Below are positions 1 to 10,637 of a stretch of 26,706 nt of DNA, one piece after another. Made by a program: the position numbers and the translations under genes. How positions within the stretch are numbered: position 1 is the stretch's first letter; every line of letters begins with the position of its first letter. The DNA is from Chara braunii (taxonomy: Eukaryota; Streptophyta; Charophyceae; Charales; Characeae): positions 1,434,752 through 1,461,457 of the forward strand of contig BFEA01000083.1 in the NCBI GenBank assembly GCA_003427395.1, written 5' to 3'. The notes beneath the pieces are model-generated. The model saw only the letters and a program-made list of their open reading frames with translations. It was not told the origin of the DNA and did no database searches.

Positions 1-571
1 ACACGAAAAAGGCTGGGAGCATTACCCAGTTTCGCTTACAGGGTGGGACCACACCCCGAGGGGATCATCCCCCGGATAAGACACAATTACCAATTCCAAG
101 TCCTCAAAACACGAAGGATCTATCCCTAATTCGGGGAGGGGAGTCGTAGCTCCTTTACTCTGCCCTGGTACTCACTCCAGCCCCTCATTTTTCTACTGCC
201 CTCCTACTGCGGAGAGATATCGAGCGTCCATGTATTTAGTCCATGCTAACCAACCATTCGTCCAACTCCAATTTGGCCTCCTGAATTCTAACCAACTTAC
301 CAAGTATAGCCCAGGTTTTTGAAAACCAACCCAGGTCAGCGCCTCTCTGCGCTTTCGTGGTTACCTTCCTTCTCTAGTCAACTCAAATGCTTCTTGTGAT
401 ATGCAGTTTTGTTGCTGCTTTGATTGACTGGTCAGATAAGAATCTCCCCTAAAAAACACATTTGTTCCTTACCTCCCAGATGACAAAAAAAAGGCAAGCT
501 CTGATGGCTTGAGCCACGACATCCAAATTCTCCTGGAAAGGGGGCAGGAGAGCCACAGATGTACTATTGAT
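1..571. other. Gene-free stretch next to the LINE 3' side
   Basis: I see no supported reading frame here. The stretch lies beyond the 3' side of the minus-strand LINE and could be its 3' untranslated region or older flanking DNA. No poly-T run, which would mark the tail of a minus-strand LINE, is visible, so the end of the element cannot be placed. A short imperfect hairpin of G and C runs lies at about 45-80. Confidence 0.5.
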
Positions 572-954
572 TCAAATGGTTAGTGACACCTCTTGCACTC
601 CAAGGATATCTCCATGCCCCTTTCTGCTAACCAAAGTGCAGAAGGGGTGGCCAGTAGTGATAACAGTCACAGGATCGTTGCTGCTCTTTGCATCGGCAAT
701 TTCTGCAATTGCTCCCAGCATCGTGATATATCCCGATAGATGATTGTGTCTTCTGTTGTGGAAACTTGACTCCATCGGCCCGTTGCACACATGATCGGTG
801 ATCTTCTTGGTCGTTGTAGTTCATACCCTCCAACTGACGAGTAGTCCGTAAGCCATGCTTCGTGTGGGAAGTTCCTCGAACATGACCAACTCCACATCTT
901 GGGGTTTAATCTTAGCTCTCTGATAGGGGTACTATCTCGCCAGCGTCGTTGCAT
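572..954 (-). pseudogene. Possible LINE C-terminal tail, unrecognised
   Basis: Three overlapping minus-strand frames are open here (72, 68 and 95 codons), and none is clearly coding. The 72-codon frame has a stretch (TMLGAIAEIADAK..., then PVTVITTGHPF) whose spacing loosely recalls the helix-strand part of an RNase H domain, which some LINE clades carry after the RT. The expected acidic residues are absent. I treat it as probable decayed ORF2 tail or 3' UTR. Confidence 0.25.
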
Positions 955-1838
955 TTTTCCTTCACTTTAATATGGGAGAGGTTTCCAAGCGGTCTGCATG
1001 GAGCATCAACCTGAACCTTTGTAATATCAATAAGTAAGGTCGAGGAGTTTGATTTGATCCACTGTTGAAAGGATCTGGACTGATAAGTGTTGATTAGGGT
1101 AAGTTTCCAAAAAGACACGGGCGACACTGTCTGAGCGTTTTGTCGATTTATTGAGAACCATGTCCCTGGAGGTGGAACACCCTTTGGGCTTAACAGGTGA
1201 TTCCACTCCAGGGGGATTGCGGCCCTCATGAGGACCGCTCTTTCCTCTACTTGGCCCAACTGGCCCAACTTATCTTTGAGCTTGTCTAATGATTTCCATT
1301 GCCTGGTGAATTCGTTCCAAAGATTTGTTATTCTCAAAACTCCTTTCTCTATTCATTGTCTGCCAAACATTGTAGGGGCTCTACCCGCATAAAAACTGTT
1401 TCCTTCTCTGTCGCAGATAGATGGATTATCGAACAAGGGTTGTGGCAAAACCTCCTCCCTTGTAGTTGGGGAGACCCACTGGCGCGGCCTTACTCTCTTC
1501 CATGCCCTGAGCACGTCGGACCAGAAAGGAGATGAAGTTTGCCTGCGAAGGTATGAGTCAAGCATGATGCATGTCCAGACGTCTTTGGGCCTGGGCAGGT
1601 TCCAGTCTTGGGTTAGAATATGTTCGGCCATTAGGATCCAGTGGTCTTCTGTGATGCTTCTCAGTGCTTTGATAACCCATTTAATCAGCAATGTTGCATT
1701 TTGGTTTGCCGGGTCCAACATCTCCAGCCCTCCTTCCGATCTGCGGTGGCAGATCAACTCCCACGCTACTTTTGAGATAAATCCATAATCCTCTTTTGCA
1801 AATGGTTTCCACAGAAACTTTGTTGTCCCGTCTAACAA
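912..1838 (-). pseudogene. LINE ORF2 C-terminal region fragment
   Basis: The first part carries FLWKPFAKEDYGFISKVAWE, then an EGGLEMLDPANQNATLLIKW stretch. This matches the 'W..vc.pk.eGGLg..d....N.A.l.kW' signature seen after the RT of many plant LINEs. A stop near 1353 interrupts it, and the frame from 1337 to 912 is the same frame continuing downstream. I recognise no domain in that second part. An RNase H or a Cys-rich C-terminal motif may once have followed, but none can be shown. Confidence 0.65.
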
Positions 1839-2070
1839 CTTTGATTAATTGTTTGCCCAGCGCTCGAACAGTACCTACGTACCAGCGTAGGGCAAACAGT
1901 GCTGCATTCGCTACCAAGGCTCGACCAAACAGAGACAAGTGTTGTGCGGGTCCCCAAATTTTGATTCGCTGCACTATCTTTTGTTTAAGCAGATTGTTCT
2001 GTGCCTCCGCACAGTGGTCAAGGGTAACCTGTACTCCTAGGTAACTCTCGAAATCTCCTGCTATAGCCAT
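1681..2070 (-). pseudogene. LINE RT thumb/connection fragment
   Basis: This fragment reads FESYLGVQV near its start, followed by a helical stretch (LLKQKIVQRIKIWGPAQHLS, then FGRALVANAALFAL). It corresponds to the part after the catalytic domain of LINE RTs where YLG and a (L/F)xGR motif are usual. It lies in a different frame from the RT core, and it ends where sequence similar to the following region shifts to the next frame near 1790-1840. It is a frameshifted piece of the same ORF2, not a separate gene. Confidence 0.75.
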
Positions 2071-3541
2071 CAGGAAGAAAGTACATTGATTTGGACCAGT
2101 TTACAGCTGCTTCCGAAAGTGATGCATATTCCACCAGGCAAGATTTCACAGCCTGTAGAAATCCCACCTTTTTTTCAGAGATCACAATGAGGTCATCCGC
2201 AAGTGCCTTGACCCGACATTCCAGATATTGAGCAGGCAAACCAGGAATGTTTGGGTGAACTCTGATGTTGGTGACTAAGACCTCGAGTTGTATCATAAAT
2301 AGGAGGGAAGTCAGGGGGCATCCCTGCCTAAGCGATCTCGTCAGTCCGAAGGAGGGTGAGATATGGTCGTTTACTGATACTGCTGCAGTTGAAACAGTGT
2401 ACAACACTGACACCCACCTACAAAAGTTAGGACCGAACTGCAACACCTTCAAGGTAGTGAGGACATACGCCCAATTGACTTTATCATAAACTTTCTCTAT
2501 GTCGAGGAGCAGTACTGTTACGTCTAAGTTATCCTGATTTATCTGTTCCAGTGTCTCGATGGCGATGACGATGTTATCGAAAATGAATCTGCCCTGGACA
2601 AATGCGGCCTGGTCTCTATCTACCAGCTATGGTAGGTATCTTCCTAACCTGTTTACTAGCAGTTTGGTCAACAACTTGTAAGACACATTAAGCAGCGAAA
2701 TGGGTCTCCGGTTACGAATTTCTGCCTTGTCCCCTTTCTTGTATAGCAGGGTGATGATCCCGTGTGTCATAGCATTGGAGAGTTGTCCTCCCGTGAGAGC
2801 CTCATTAAATATAGTGACCAAGTGTGGCAATAACAATTTTCTGAATTGCATATAAAATTCCACCGGCAGACCATCTCTGCCAGGGGATTTGCCTTTGGCC
2901 ATGCAGTTAATAGTTTCCTCCAGTTCCTCAGGCTCTACTGTTACAGGCCGGTTCAGTACCAGTTTGTCATAGTTCGAAAGTCTGACAGTCGTGTTTCTCC
3001 AATGGTCTGAGTTTTCAGTGAGGTCTGTTTCTGAAGACTCGTCTGGCCTGCAGGAGGTTAGTATATCCTTGAAGTACATGGTTACGTAGTTGCACAGACC
3101 GTCAGAGGAGGAAGCTGGACGCGCTCCTGGAACGAACGGGTGGTTAAGCACTTTCATTGACTGTGCCGACCTTTTGGGCAGCAGCTTCTGAAAGGCCTCT
3201 TTAGTCATTCGGTCGTACATAAATATGCCTTTTACTGTTATTCTTTCCGCCCATTCCTCTGCTCTTTCCTGCTGCATCTCATCCCACTTGTTTAGTAGTC
3301 TGATCCTTTCTGGTGCCCACACTTTCGCAGAGATAGGGTGACCCTGCATGCGTTTTTCTATCCATTGTATATCTCTAACTATAAAATCTTCCTCCTTGTT
3401 ACGTTCTGGTGCCATGATTCGGGAAAATATATTAAAGACGTTCGATGCTATGGATGTTCCTGCATCCCACAAGTCTCCCATTGTCTGGAAGTGTTGCTGT
3501 GCCTTCGGCCATTTGCTAAAAAAATCCTCTACCCAAGCCAA
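2018..3541 (-). pseudogene. LINE reverse transcriptase core with one in-frame stop
   Basis: The frame from 3541 down to 2627 holds the region before the RT and its first motifs, including KGKSPGRDGLPVEFY and ITLLYKKGD..NRRPISLLN, which are typical of non-LTR RTs. It ends at a TAG (plus 2627-2629). The same frame continues directly after the stop with LVDRDQAAFVQGR, then motif A (LLLDIEKVYDKVNW, around 2490-2515), LRQGCPL, and the catalytic ADD motif with its Asp pair at 2192-2197. The stop is therefore a point mutation in what was one frame. The residue before ADD is Leu (LADDL), where Phe or Tyr is usual. The frame is lost near 2018-2070 and the thumb continues in another frame. The protein would copy element RNA at nicked target DNA, but this copy cannot make it. 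Confidence 0.9.
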
Positions 3542-4332
3542 GTGACCTGGGTCCTTGAGGTTCGTACATTTAATATGAAAAACCCATTGCCTCTATCTAT
3601 TGTGTCCAACAACTGAAAGGAGAGCTTAACAGGATAGTGATCTGACATCGGATGCCTGATTACCTCAGCATTCAGTAGAGCGTCCCACCAGGTTGGGTTC
3701 ATCAGCGCAAAGTCCAGTCTTCGGAGGGAGCCTGAGCTATTGTCTGTGCCTGCAGCGGATCCCCAATTCAAGCCAGGGTCTGTGGGGTGTAGCAGTTTGA
3801 ACGCATCGCACAGTTGTAGGTCCACTTGGAATTTCATCAGTGTATGAATGTCTGGCGTGCCACCTGTCGTCTCGGATAGATCGTCCAATAAGCAGTTCCA
3901 GTCTCCGGCTATCAGTAGGTTATCAACATCTAGGGTATATGCAATCAGGTCCTGGAAGAATTTGTTCCGTTCTCCCCTGTCTACCGGGGCGTATACCGTA
4001 ATCACCGCCCAATCTAGCCCGTAGGCAGAGAGCTTTATCCAGGCCCACCTGCCCCACAGGTCAGCAGCCGAGTCCAGGATTTGGACCGGTAAGTCCCTAT
4101 GGATTAGGATCCCCACTCCCTCTCTGGTTCCAGTTGCCGGGGACCAGAGTTGGGGCCCGTCCCACCAGTTGCCTAACTCTCTGATTTTCTTCTCATCACG
4201 TTTGGTTTCCTGTAGGCAGGCAATCTGGATCTTATGATAGTGTAACCAAGATTTTAGTCGTGTTTTTTTACCCCTTCTCGATGTATCGCATAGCCCCCTG
4301 ACATTCCAGGAAGCGGTAGTTAATTTATCCAT
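3529..4332 (-). pseudogene. LINE ORF2 endonuclease domain (exonuclease-endonuclease-phosphatase fold)
   Basis: This frame of about 267 residues starts at an ATG and carries the ordered motifs of the APE-type endonuclease that nicks target DNA in LINE retrotransposition. They are SWNVRGL at the N-terminus, LQETK with the metal-binding glutamate near residue 40, VYAP near residue 115, AGDWNC with the catalytic Asp and Asn near residue 143, RRLDF, and SDHYPV with the closing Asp-His pair near residue 232. All expected catalytic residues seem present. The frame then slips: the last 15 residues have no family resemblance, while the expected continuation (AWVEDFFSKWP) is found in another frame at about 3541. 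In an intact element this domain would be fused to the reverse transcriptase, so this is the first half of a broken ORF2. Only the minus-strand frame makes sense. Confidence 0.9.
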
Positions 4333-5638
4333 TCATCCTTGCAACCAGAACCCTTGATTGGATAGGAGGGATTTGCTGGGAACGAGCTCCAGATGTGGTT
4401 AGAGGTCAGATCCTGGTCTGGACGAGGAGGTCGATGTCGCAGCTGGAAAGTTGGGTTACTTTTCCCGTTGGCCCATACATGGCAGAGTAGCAAAAATGGA
4501 AAATGTGTCCACTAAACCACCAGCTGGGCTGGAGCTAACTAGGGCTCTTACTGGTGTACATGATAAGAGCCTAGAGCTTCAGGGCTGGGCCGGTAGTGGC
4601 CTGTGGAGGCCACTAAGAGAGGGCCCACTTGAGAGGCCTCGGAAGGTAGCGCCTCTTTTTCCACCCCCAAAAAAAGGGGAAAAAAAAAAGGTAGCGCCTC
4701 GGCAAGTCTGGTCCGGTGGTGGCTTTTCTGCGGTCGCTCGATGGGACTCGAGCCTGCCAGCGGATCACGTAGGGTGGTCCTTATTTATGCGGAGCGTAGC
4801 CGTGGATTCTCGCGCAGGCAAAGGCCGAACGGGATGGCTCCCTCAACATCGTACGGCGGAACGGATAAGGAAAACATCATGGAACTGATCGACCCGGTAG
4901 TTCAGAATGATTTTATTCTGGTCATCTGTTAGTATCTGGACTCGATCTTCGTTCCATATTTCAACAGTTTGTGAGGGTACCGACTGAGCTACAGTAGGCC
5001 TGTTGGGGATAAGGAAACATCAATGCGCTCATTTCGTGCTCGCGCGCGGACATGAACACGAACGATATATCACAAACTATAATCCGCCAACGCCGGGATA
5101 GATATGGACTCTCTGGACCTGGCCCCAGTGGATGGGAGAGTAAGGCGGTAGAACGGCGCCGGCACCAGGTAAGGATCATCTACCCGGAACAATGCTTATC
5201 AGTTTCTGCCTGCCGGCCACGTGGCGGATGCAGGTTGCGACTGGTCTCGCGCCCGCCTTCACCTCTCCTTTTGCCACGTGGCGAATCCTCGGACACCTCG
5301 TCTTCTCCTGCGACCTTCTGGCAAGCTGGCTCCTCTGTTGTCTCTCTTTAGCAGACAGAATGGCGGGCTGTGGTCTGCCCTCCTTTCTCCCGTGCGCTCT
5401 TCATTCTTCTCAGTGTGTGAACGCTGCTTGCTCTCTTTCCCTTTCTCCATACCTCCCCACAGCCTCCCACCTCCAAACCCCTCTTTGCCTTGTGCTTCAT
5501 CCTGCTTACTACTCTAGTCGACATTCCTTGCTTCTAGTGCCTTTACTTCTTCACATTTTTTTTTATCGTCCTCGTGCGTCCACTCTCGGTCCTTCGTTTT
5601 CTTAGTCATCGCTGATTCAAATTCTCTCAGTCATCTCT
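4333..5638. other. No gene seen between LINE and first microsatellite
   Basis: Open frames here (for example plus 4451-4888) have no recognisable motif and cross a run of A-rich and C-rich simple sequence at about 4658-4692. No LINE ORF1 is recognisable on the minus strand. From about 5390 the plus strand turns pyrimidine-rich and leads into the CT repeat. Confidence 0.5.
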
Positions 5639-5665
5639 CTCTCTTTCTCTCACTCTCTCTCTCTC

Positions 5666-5698
<33 letters not shown>

Positions 5699-5765
5699 GT
5701 GTTTAGGATTTCTCTTTACTGCACGACATTCTATTTACGTATTTTCAGGTTACCAGCTCATTCTG

Positions 5766-5852
<87 letters not shown>
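5639..5852. repeat. Compound microsatellite (CT)n ... (CT)n(CA)n(CG)n(CA)n
   Basis: CT runs with GT interruptions occupy about 5639-5700. After 66 bp of mixed sequence, a second CT run (5767-5782) joins directly to CA repeats, an alternating GC core (about 5797-5810), and more CA repeats to about 5852. All frames crossing it are repeat artefacts. The alternating purine-pyrimidine core is of the type that can adopt Z-DNA. Confidence 0.95.
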
Positions 5853-5857
<5 letters not shown>

Positions 5858-6219
5858 AAACATACACTTGCGCGGGCGTTTGGGCCTCGCATCTGGTCGA
5901 GATACTTGAGGCCTCGCCCAACCACGCACCAAATGTAAAGAAAGAAGGGAAAAAAGGAACATCGCGACTGGATCTTTCCACCTTGTAGGTGAATATACAC
6001 TCGGCATTTAGCGCATTTAGAGAATCGTCCAGATACCTACCGGGAGGCCATTCCCCTCGGCTGTAGCTCGAACCGCGTCTTCGATTCACCCCCTCAGCCT
6101 TTTTGGGAGCCCCGTTGCTTTCTTCCTTGTCCATCTCCTCGCCCACCTTATGTCCCCTGTGCCCCTCCTTTCATCTCAGGATCTTGCCTGTTTGCCCTCC
6201 ACTCATCATGTTCTACCAA

Positions 6220-6310
6220 TGCCATTGTTTCTGCTCTCTCTCCTCCTCTTTCTCCCTCTCCTCGTCGTTGTCGTCGCCCTCCTCTTCCTTCTCCTCGTCA
6301 TGCATGTTGC
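6220..6310. repeat. Polypyrimidine tract (plus strand)
   Basis: The plus strand is almost only C and T, with CTCCTC-like units and a few GTCGTCGTC triplets. No coding function is supported. Confidence 0.7.
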
Positions 6311-6365
6311 TTGTGTTCTGCTCTCTCAGTCCATCTCGCAGCAGCTGGTCGACTGTTCCCGCGCT

Positions 6366-6472
6366 TACCGTCTTTGCCCGAATGGAACCACGGTCATTGT
6401 CGCTGTATCTAGACTGAAAGTTGGCGCAAATACAGCTATAAGGACCGTGAGATTTATGCGGTGAAGACGGTA
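6366..6472 (+). mobile_element. MITE-like inverted-repeat element, copy 1
   Basis: This 107-bp segment starts TACCGTCTTTGCCCGAAT and ends ATGCGGTGAAGACGGTA, so its ends are imperfect inverted repeats of about 15-18 bp bounded by TA dinucleotides. It shares the internal block GTATCTAGAC with the copies at 7685-7784 and 17913-18022. There is no coding capacity. Size, TA bounds and terminal inverted repeats fit a non-autonomous Tc1/mariner-type (Stowaway-like) element. The superfamily assignment is inference. Confidence 0.7.
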
Positions 6473-6779
6473 GTCTCCTGCCTCCCGCAGGTACTTCGCG
6501 CGCACTCTCCGCGCGTGCACTTGGCGCGCAGTGCGCCTTTCGAAGGGTACGGCAGATGAGTGCACGCAAAGAGGACGCAGCTGTTTAAAAAGACATCCGT
6601 TAATATATTTATATACATATTTTTCCCTTTCCAATACAAAGAAGGTTAGCATGGCCCTTGCGCCATTCAAGGATGGCGCGCGCAAATCAAGAAATGGTCC
6701 CAAAAGAAAGAGAAAAGAAAAGACACGTTGTCCTTCAGGATATCCGTTAAAAGCGGACAGATACAGATGAATTTAGCAT

Positions 6780-7330
6780 GATCTGTGTGTAAGAACTACG
6801 CGCTCGAGTCCAGAACCCTAAAAAAATAAAACTCGAAAATAAATAAAAGAAAAGTCCCCAAAAAATATAAAGAAAATAACAAAAATAAAAAGGAAAAGAA
6901 AAGGTTCGCGTTAAGGAAAAGAATCTGCGCGAGATAAACTACCGAAGGCAGGCCATTTCAATGATTTTTTTTTTCTCCTCTCCTCTTCACTTTCTCTTCT
7001 TTTAGTCTTCCCTAGAAGAAAAAGGAAGAATTCCGAGGGACGGGAAGGGAGGAAAGGGGGAACCTTGCTTGTCCATAAATTTAACTCGAGGAAAAAAAAT
7101 ACAGTTCTCCTCTTCTGCCTTCTTTTTGGTAACAGGTAAATTTAACTCGCGAATAAATTTAATTCGCGAATAGAGAAAGTCTGTTCTCGCCATCATCTGC
7201 CTGTTTTCTTTTTGTGCCCTCGTCTTTTCACTCGCTCTTGTTTGGTCTTCTCTTGAAGAAAAAAGACTTGTGTCTATGATTTTAATTCGCGAGAAAAGAA
7301 TTCGGTCGCTGGAACCGTCTCCCCCTCTGG
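6780..7330. repeat. A-rich tract and TTCGCGAA-containing direct repeats
   Basis: From 6820 to 6905 the sequence is A-rich with scattered T. From 7000 to 7330 two diverged copies of one block follow each other: the start around 7005-7035 (GTCTTCCCTAGAAGAAAAA) resembles 7239-7265 (GTCTTCTCTTGAAGAAAAA). Short motifs of the form AAATTTAAYTCG recur near 7075, 7137, 7156 and 7280, several continuing into the palindrome TTCGCGAA. No gene is evident. Confidence 0.6.
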
Positions 7331-7684
7331 AATTACTCACAGCAGGAATTTTTATCTGGATGCATGCGACCGCAAAGAGCGGCAAAATTAAGGTTAAGTC
7401 GAAAACATTCTACCATATTCTGAGTACTTGCTCTCCTTAGCTATCATCCCGGGCGTCCGTTTGCATCACCTTTCCCTGCCCTCCCCCCCCCACGTCATTC
7501 CGGTCCTGGGCTTTTTCCTCCTTTTGTGGTCTTCCCCCCCACTCCTCAACGTCGACTCTCACTAGTCGACTTTTTCCTTTTTAGTTTTTTTTAGCTCCGT
7601 GCCTGCTCACTCCCCCAGCGCGTGAAATGAGGAAAAAAAAAGGGTTGAAGGGAACGGATATGGCCCATCTATGTGTGAAAGGAC

Positions 7685-7784
7685 TACCGTCTTCACGCGA
7701 ATAGAACGGCATGTCATTATCGCCGTATCTAGACGGAAAGTTGCCCCGAATACATCTACGGCGTTGCATTCGGGGTAGACGGTA
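7685..7784 (+). mobile_element. MITE-like inverted-repeat element, copy 2
   Basis: This 100-bp copy begins TACCGTCTTCACGCGAAT and ends CATTCGGGGTAGACGGTA, again imperfect inverted repeats bounded by TA. It keeps GTCATTATCGCCGTATCTAG internally, closely matching copy 1 in the same orientation. Non-coding. Confidence 0.7.
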
Positions 7785-7807
7785 GGGGGGCGAGAGTGCA
7801 TCTGTCT

Positions 7808-7870
7808 GGGGCATCTGCTCTTCCAGGTGCAAATCATGCACTTGCGCATCTGCACGTCCAGGTGCGTTCT
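7808..7870 (+). repeat. Dispersed short repeat, copy 1 (related to about 9878-9950)
   Basis: The block has the pattern GGTGC...TCATGCAC...CACGTCCAGGTGC. A related block at about 9878-9950 has GGTGCGGGTCATGCACCTG and CACGTCCAAGTGC. Function unknown; it may be part of a larger dispersed element whose ends I cannot define. Confidence 0.4.
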
Positions 7871-8502
7871 AACTGCGGGTTAGTTCTCTGTATGTTGAAA
7901 CCGTAGCGGGCTGTCTATGGGCCTCTTTCCACATCACTCCACTTTAGAAATACTTGAGAAATTCACCCTTCCACACTGCACTGCACTGCACTTGACTTTC
8001 ACTTTCCTAATCGTGATTAGGCTTGCCCGCCAAAAAAGTCAAGTGCAGGGGCTCGGCCCACTACACAGGGTCGCGTTTAGCTGCGACAGCTTTGCGACGA
8101 CGGCGAGTAGTGGATTGCAAAAACATCCAGCAGTCGTTAGTCCAGTGCGCGGAGATGGCAGCTTTCCTTCATTGGCAAAAAGGGGCGGTGTTCATTGGCA
8201 GAAAGCATGTCGGCGCAGCACACGGGGAGGCCCGGGACGTTTAGCTTACTATCGTCAAAAAAGTCTCATAGCTAACTAAACGCCCTAATTCCTCATGGAT
8301 CGTCTGTTGGCGGGTAGAATAGGCCTTCGCATGGGCAACAGATGTGTGAAGCAGGCGGAGCAGGCCTAACGCGAATAGGCTACTCCCATGTGTGAAACAC
8401 TCACTTCCGGTAACACGTGAAGAAGGCAGGGGTATTTATGCAACTCAACAGATGTAGCAATTCGAAGACCTGTCATGGTGGTTGATGGCCCTCCTGATGT
8501 GC

Positions 8503-8552
8503 CGGTGTCAAAAATGTCCCAGTCAGTGGTGTCAAAAGTGTCCCAGTCATTG
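8503..8552 (+). repeat. Two-unit tandem repeat, about 24 bp
   Basis: GGTGTCAAAAATGTCCCAGT is followed at once by GGTGTCAAAAGTGTCCCAGT, and a third GGTGT then starts. Short local duplication, non-coding. Confidence 0.75.
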
Positions 8553-8627
8553 GTGTGTACAAAAAAAAAAGTGAACCCGCGCAGACAAGATTTTCCCGCC
8601 TGTCGTGGTGTCGCTCAGTATCATTTT

Positions 8628-8680
8628 CTGCTACTAAACCTTGCATGTGGGCCTGCTACTAAACCTTGCATGTGGGCCGA
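8628..8680 (+). repeat. Two-unit tandem repeat, about 26 bp
   Basis: The unit CTACTAAACCTTGCATGTGG occurs twice head to tail (starting near 8629 and 8655) with near-identical sequence. Just downstream the motif CTCAAGTGCGGC (8690s) faces an inverted relative (CACTTGAGCCGC) near 8742, so this area also holds an imperfect inverted repeat. Confidence 0.75.
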
Positions 8681-8779
8681 GGGCCCAGCTCAAGTGCGGC
8701 CTAGGCAAATCGGTGAATTTTTCAAGTCACCTCTCCGGCCACACTTGAGCCGCACTTCAAAACGGCGCAAGTGAGAGTC

Positions 8780-9560
8780 ACGAGGCGGTTGCAGGTGCTG
8801 TATGCCCCCCCCGTCGTATTTTTGTTTTTTTGTTTTTTTTCGCTGGTGTAGTGGACTCCCCCTTTCCCCTGCGCCAACAGCCCCCACCACTTTTTTCCCA
8901 CTTCAGTTTTGGAGTGTGGAGTGGAGGGTAACGTCGAATGGTGACAGGCTCAAGTATGCGCCAGAAGTTGAAGCGACACGGGCTGTGGATTCAATTTATC
9001 CACGGCCCGAAATTTTCGTAGCGTTACCGCTAAGCCCGGCCCCAAGTACTGGTGGTTTAATGACGATTTCCCTGTGAGGCGGCTCAGGTGCGGCCCTTGA
9101 AAGTGAAGTGAAGTGGAACGAGGCCCTATGTTTTTTGTTTTTGTTTTGTTTCTGTTCTCTTCTGTAACTGTTGCACTAGTACCTTTCCTGCGTGGGAAAA
9201 TAGGTCAAACTGGCGAACTCCTGAATTTTTGGAGGTCGGGCCCGATGATGACTGCCATTGATAAATCTGATCGGCCGTCGTTTCGTTTCGGCCTCGGAAA
9301 AGGTTGGACGCCTACCAGAGGCCCGCTATTTTCCCAAGCGGCAAAGGTACTAGTGGTCCTGAGTTGGGGTCCTGCGGGAATCATCTGAATGAATAACTCT
9401 GAATTTCTGGTACCCGTTAGTACGCGATGATGATGATACCTCGATTTCGTCGGCTGCAGGTTTCCGTCATCAGGTCGAAGAATTTGGCAAAGCAAACACT
9501 CCCCCCCGTCTCCCTCCCCGCCCCTCACTTTTTTGACGGGGGGTAGGTGGGGTGGCTGTG
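8780..9560. other. Gene-free stretch with homopolymer runs
   Basis: There are runs of T (8819-8840) and C. Open frames are short, overlapping and without motifs. I see no gene. Confidence 0.4.
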
Positions 9561-9815
9561 TACAGCCGGCTATCCCTCTAACCCCCATCTCTGAACACCC
9601 GTGCGCCTCCGTTAACCCTCCGATTTTGCGGGCCACCTATTTAACCCCCATCTCCAGGCTACTCTTTGAAGCCTTCGATTTGCCGGGCTACCCTTCTAAC
9701 CTTTATATCCGGGCTAACTCCCCATGTCCGGGCTACCCCTCTAAACCCCATCCCTTCACACCCGGGCACCTCCTCTGACATATCCGTGCTACCCCTCTAA
9801 CCCCATCTCCGGGCC
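9560..9815 (+). repeat. Degenerate minisatellite, CCGGGCTACCCCTCTAACCCC type
   Basis: A C-rich motif built from GGGCTACCCCTCTAACCCCATCT recurs with heavy drift at about 9566, 9632, 9688, 9737 and 9788. Spacing varies by tens of bases, so this is an old or irregular minisatellite. Frames across it are artefacts. Confidence 0.65.
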
Positions 9816-10637
9816 CTAGGGGGCAAGTGTTGGTGTGCACCGGTAAAGGATCTCAGAGTGTAAAGATAGCCCTATCAGAATGCACCTGGGCGCGTGCATG
9901 GTCGGGTGCGGGTCATGCACCTGCCCTTCACGTCCAAGTGCATGTTTCGTGAGCCTCTTTTGTTCCTACCCGTACGTGGCCCAGCGCGCCAGTCTTCCTT
10001 TTTCGGAAGATTTCCCAGTTTTTTTCTTTTCCCCCCCGGACTTTTCCCAGCTTTTCAGAGCCGCTGCCATCTTGTTTGCATGTAATACCAAACTTCCGCT
10101 TTTTTTTTTTTTCTCTGACTTCCGAGTTTTGGCATGTCCTGCAAAATTGATTGATTGGGTCTTAATTTCTTAATTGATTTTTCGCAAACATTGATCCGCG
10201 CCGCTACTACATGGCCGGCGGTACAGGAAGGTGCGCCTGCCAAAAAAAACAGAAAAAGGAAGGGGTTACGTGCCTCTAACTAGGAGAAGGATGTCGGACG
10301 CTTCCCGCCCAACATTGCACCTGAAAAATAAATGTTCAATTAATCCCTGCGTTTTTGTTTTTTGGTAATTCTTTCGAGAATACATATTACTGTAAGTAGA
10401 AAAAAGAGTCAAAATCAGCCCGCGCCTTATAGCCAGAGGACGTCAAAGGTCCTTATTTTTTTGTTACACCAAATCTCCTTTTACCCCACGGTGCCCAACT
10501 GAAGATGACCCATCATTCAACCCTAATATTCAATCCCATCTCTTTCCTTTTTTTTTTTTTAATCTTTGCCAAGTCATCAACTCGTGGGGTGACGGGGCGA
10601 AAATGCGCACAGGCTCATCAGGTTACAGAAATGCCCT
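9816..10637. other. Gene-free stretch
   Basis: It contains the second copy of the GGTGC/CATGCAC block (about 9878-9950), T-rich runs (10019-10030, 10101-10113, 10548-10561) and otherwise mixed sequence. No supported gene. Confidence 0.4.

Larger units (their letters stand above)
572..4332 (-). mobile_element. Degenerate non-LTR retrotransposon (LINE, APE endonuclease + RT)
   Basis: One minus-strand element reads in the order AP endonuclease (4332-3529), reverse transcriptase (3541-2018), thumb/connection (2070-1681) and C-terminal region (1838-912), which is the domain order of ORF2 in L1-like LINEs. The pieces fall in three frames. The shifts lie near 3540-3580, near 2020-2070 and near 1790-1840, and there are in-frame stops at 2627-2629 and near 1353, so the copy is dead. 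No ORF1 (nucleic-acid-binding protein) is recognisable at higher coordinates, which suggests 5' truncation or loss. The low-coordinate boundary is a guess, because neither a tail nor a target-site duplication could be found. Confidence 0.9.

Noticed and set aside
4735-4765. T-arm-like CTCGAGTCCC on the minus strand
   Set aside because: The flanking bases do not form a T-stem and no cloverleaf is possible.
4451-4888. 145-codon plus-strand frame
   Set aside because: It crosses A-rich and C-rich simple sequence and shows no motif; average composition gives no reason to call a gene.
5673-6146. Several frames on both strands through CT/CA repeats
   Set aside because: The His/Thr, Arg/Glu and Cys/Val runs are direct translations of dinucleotide repeats.
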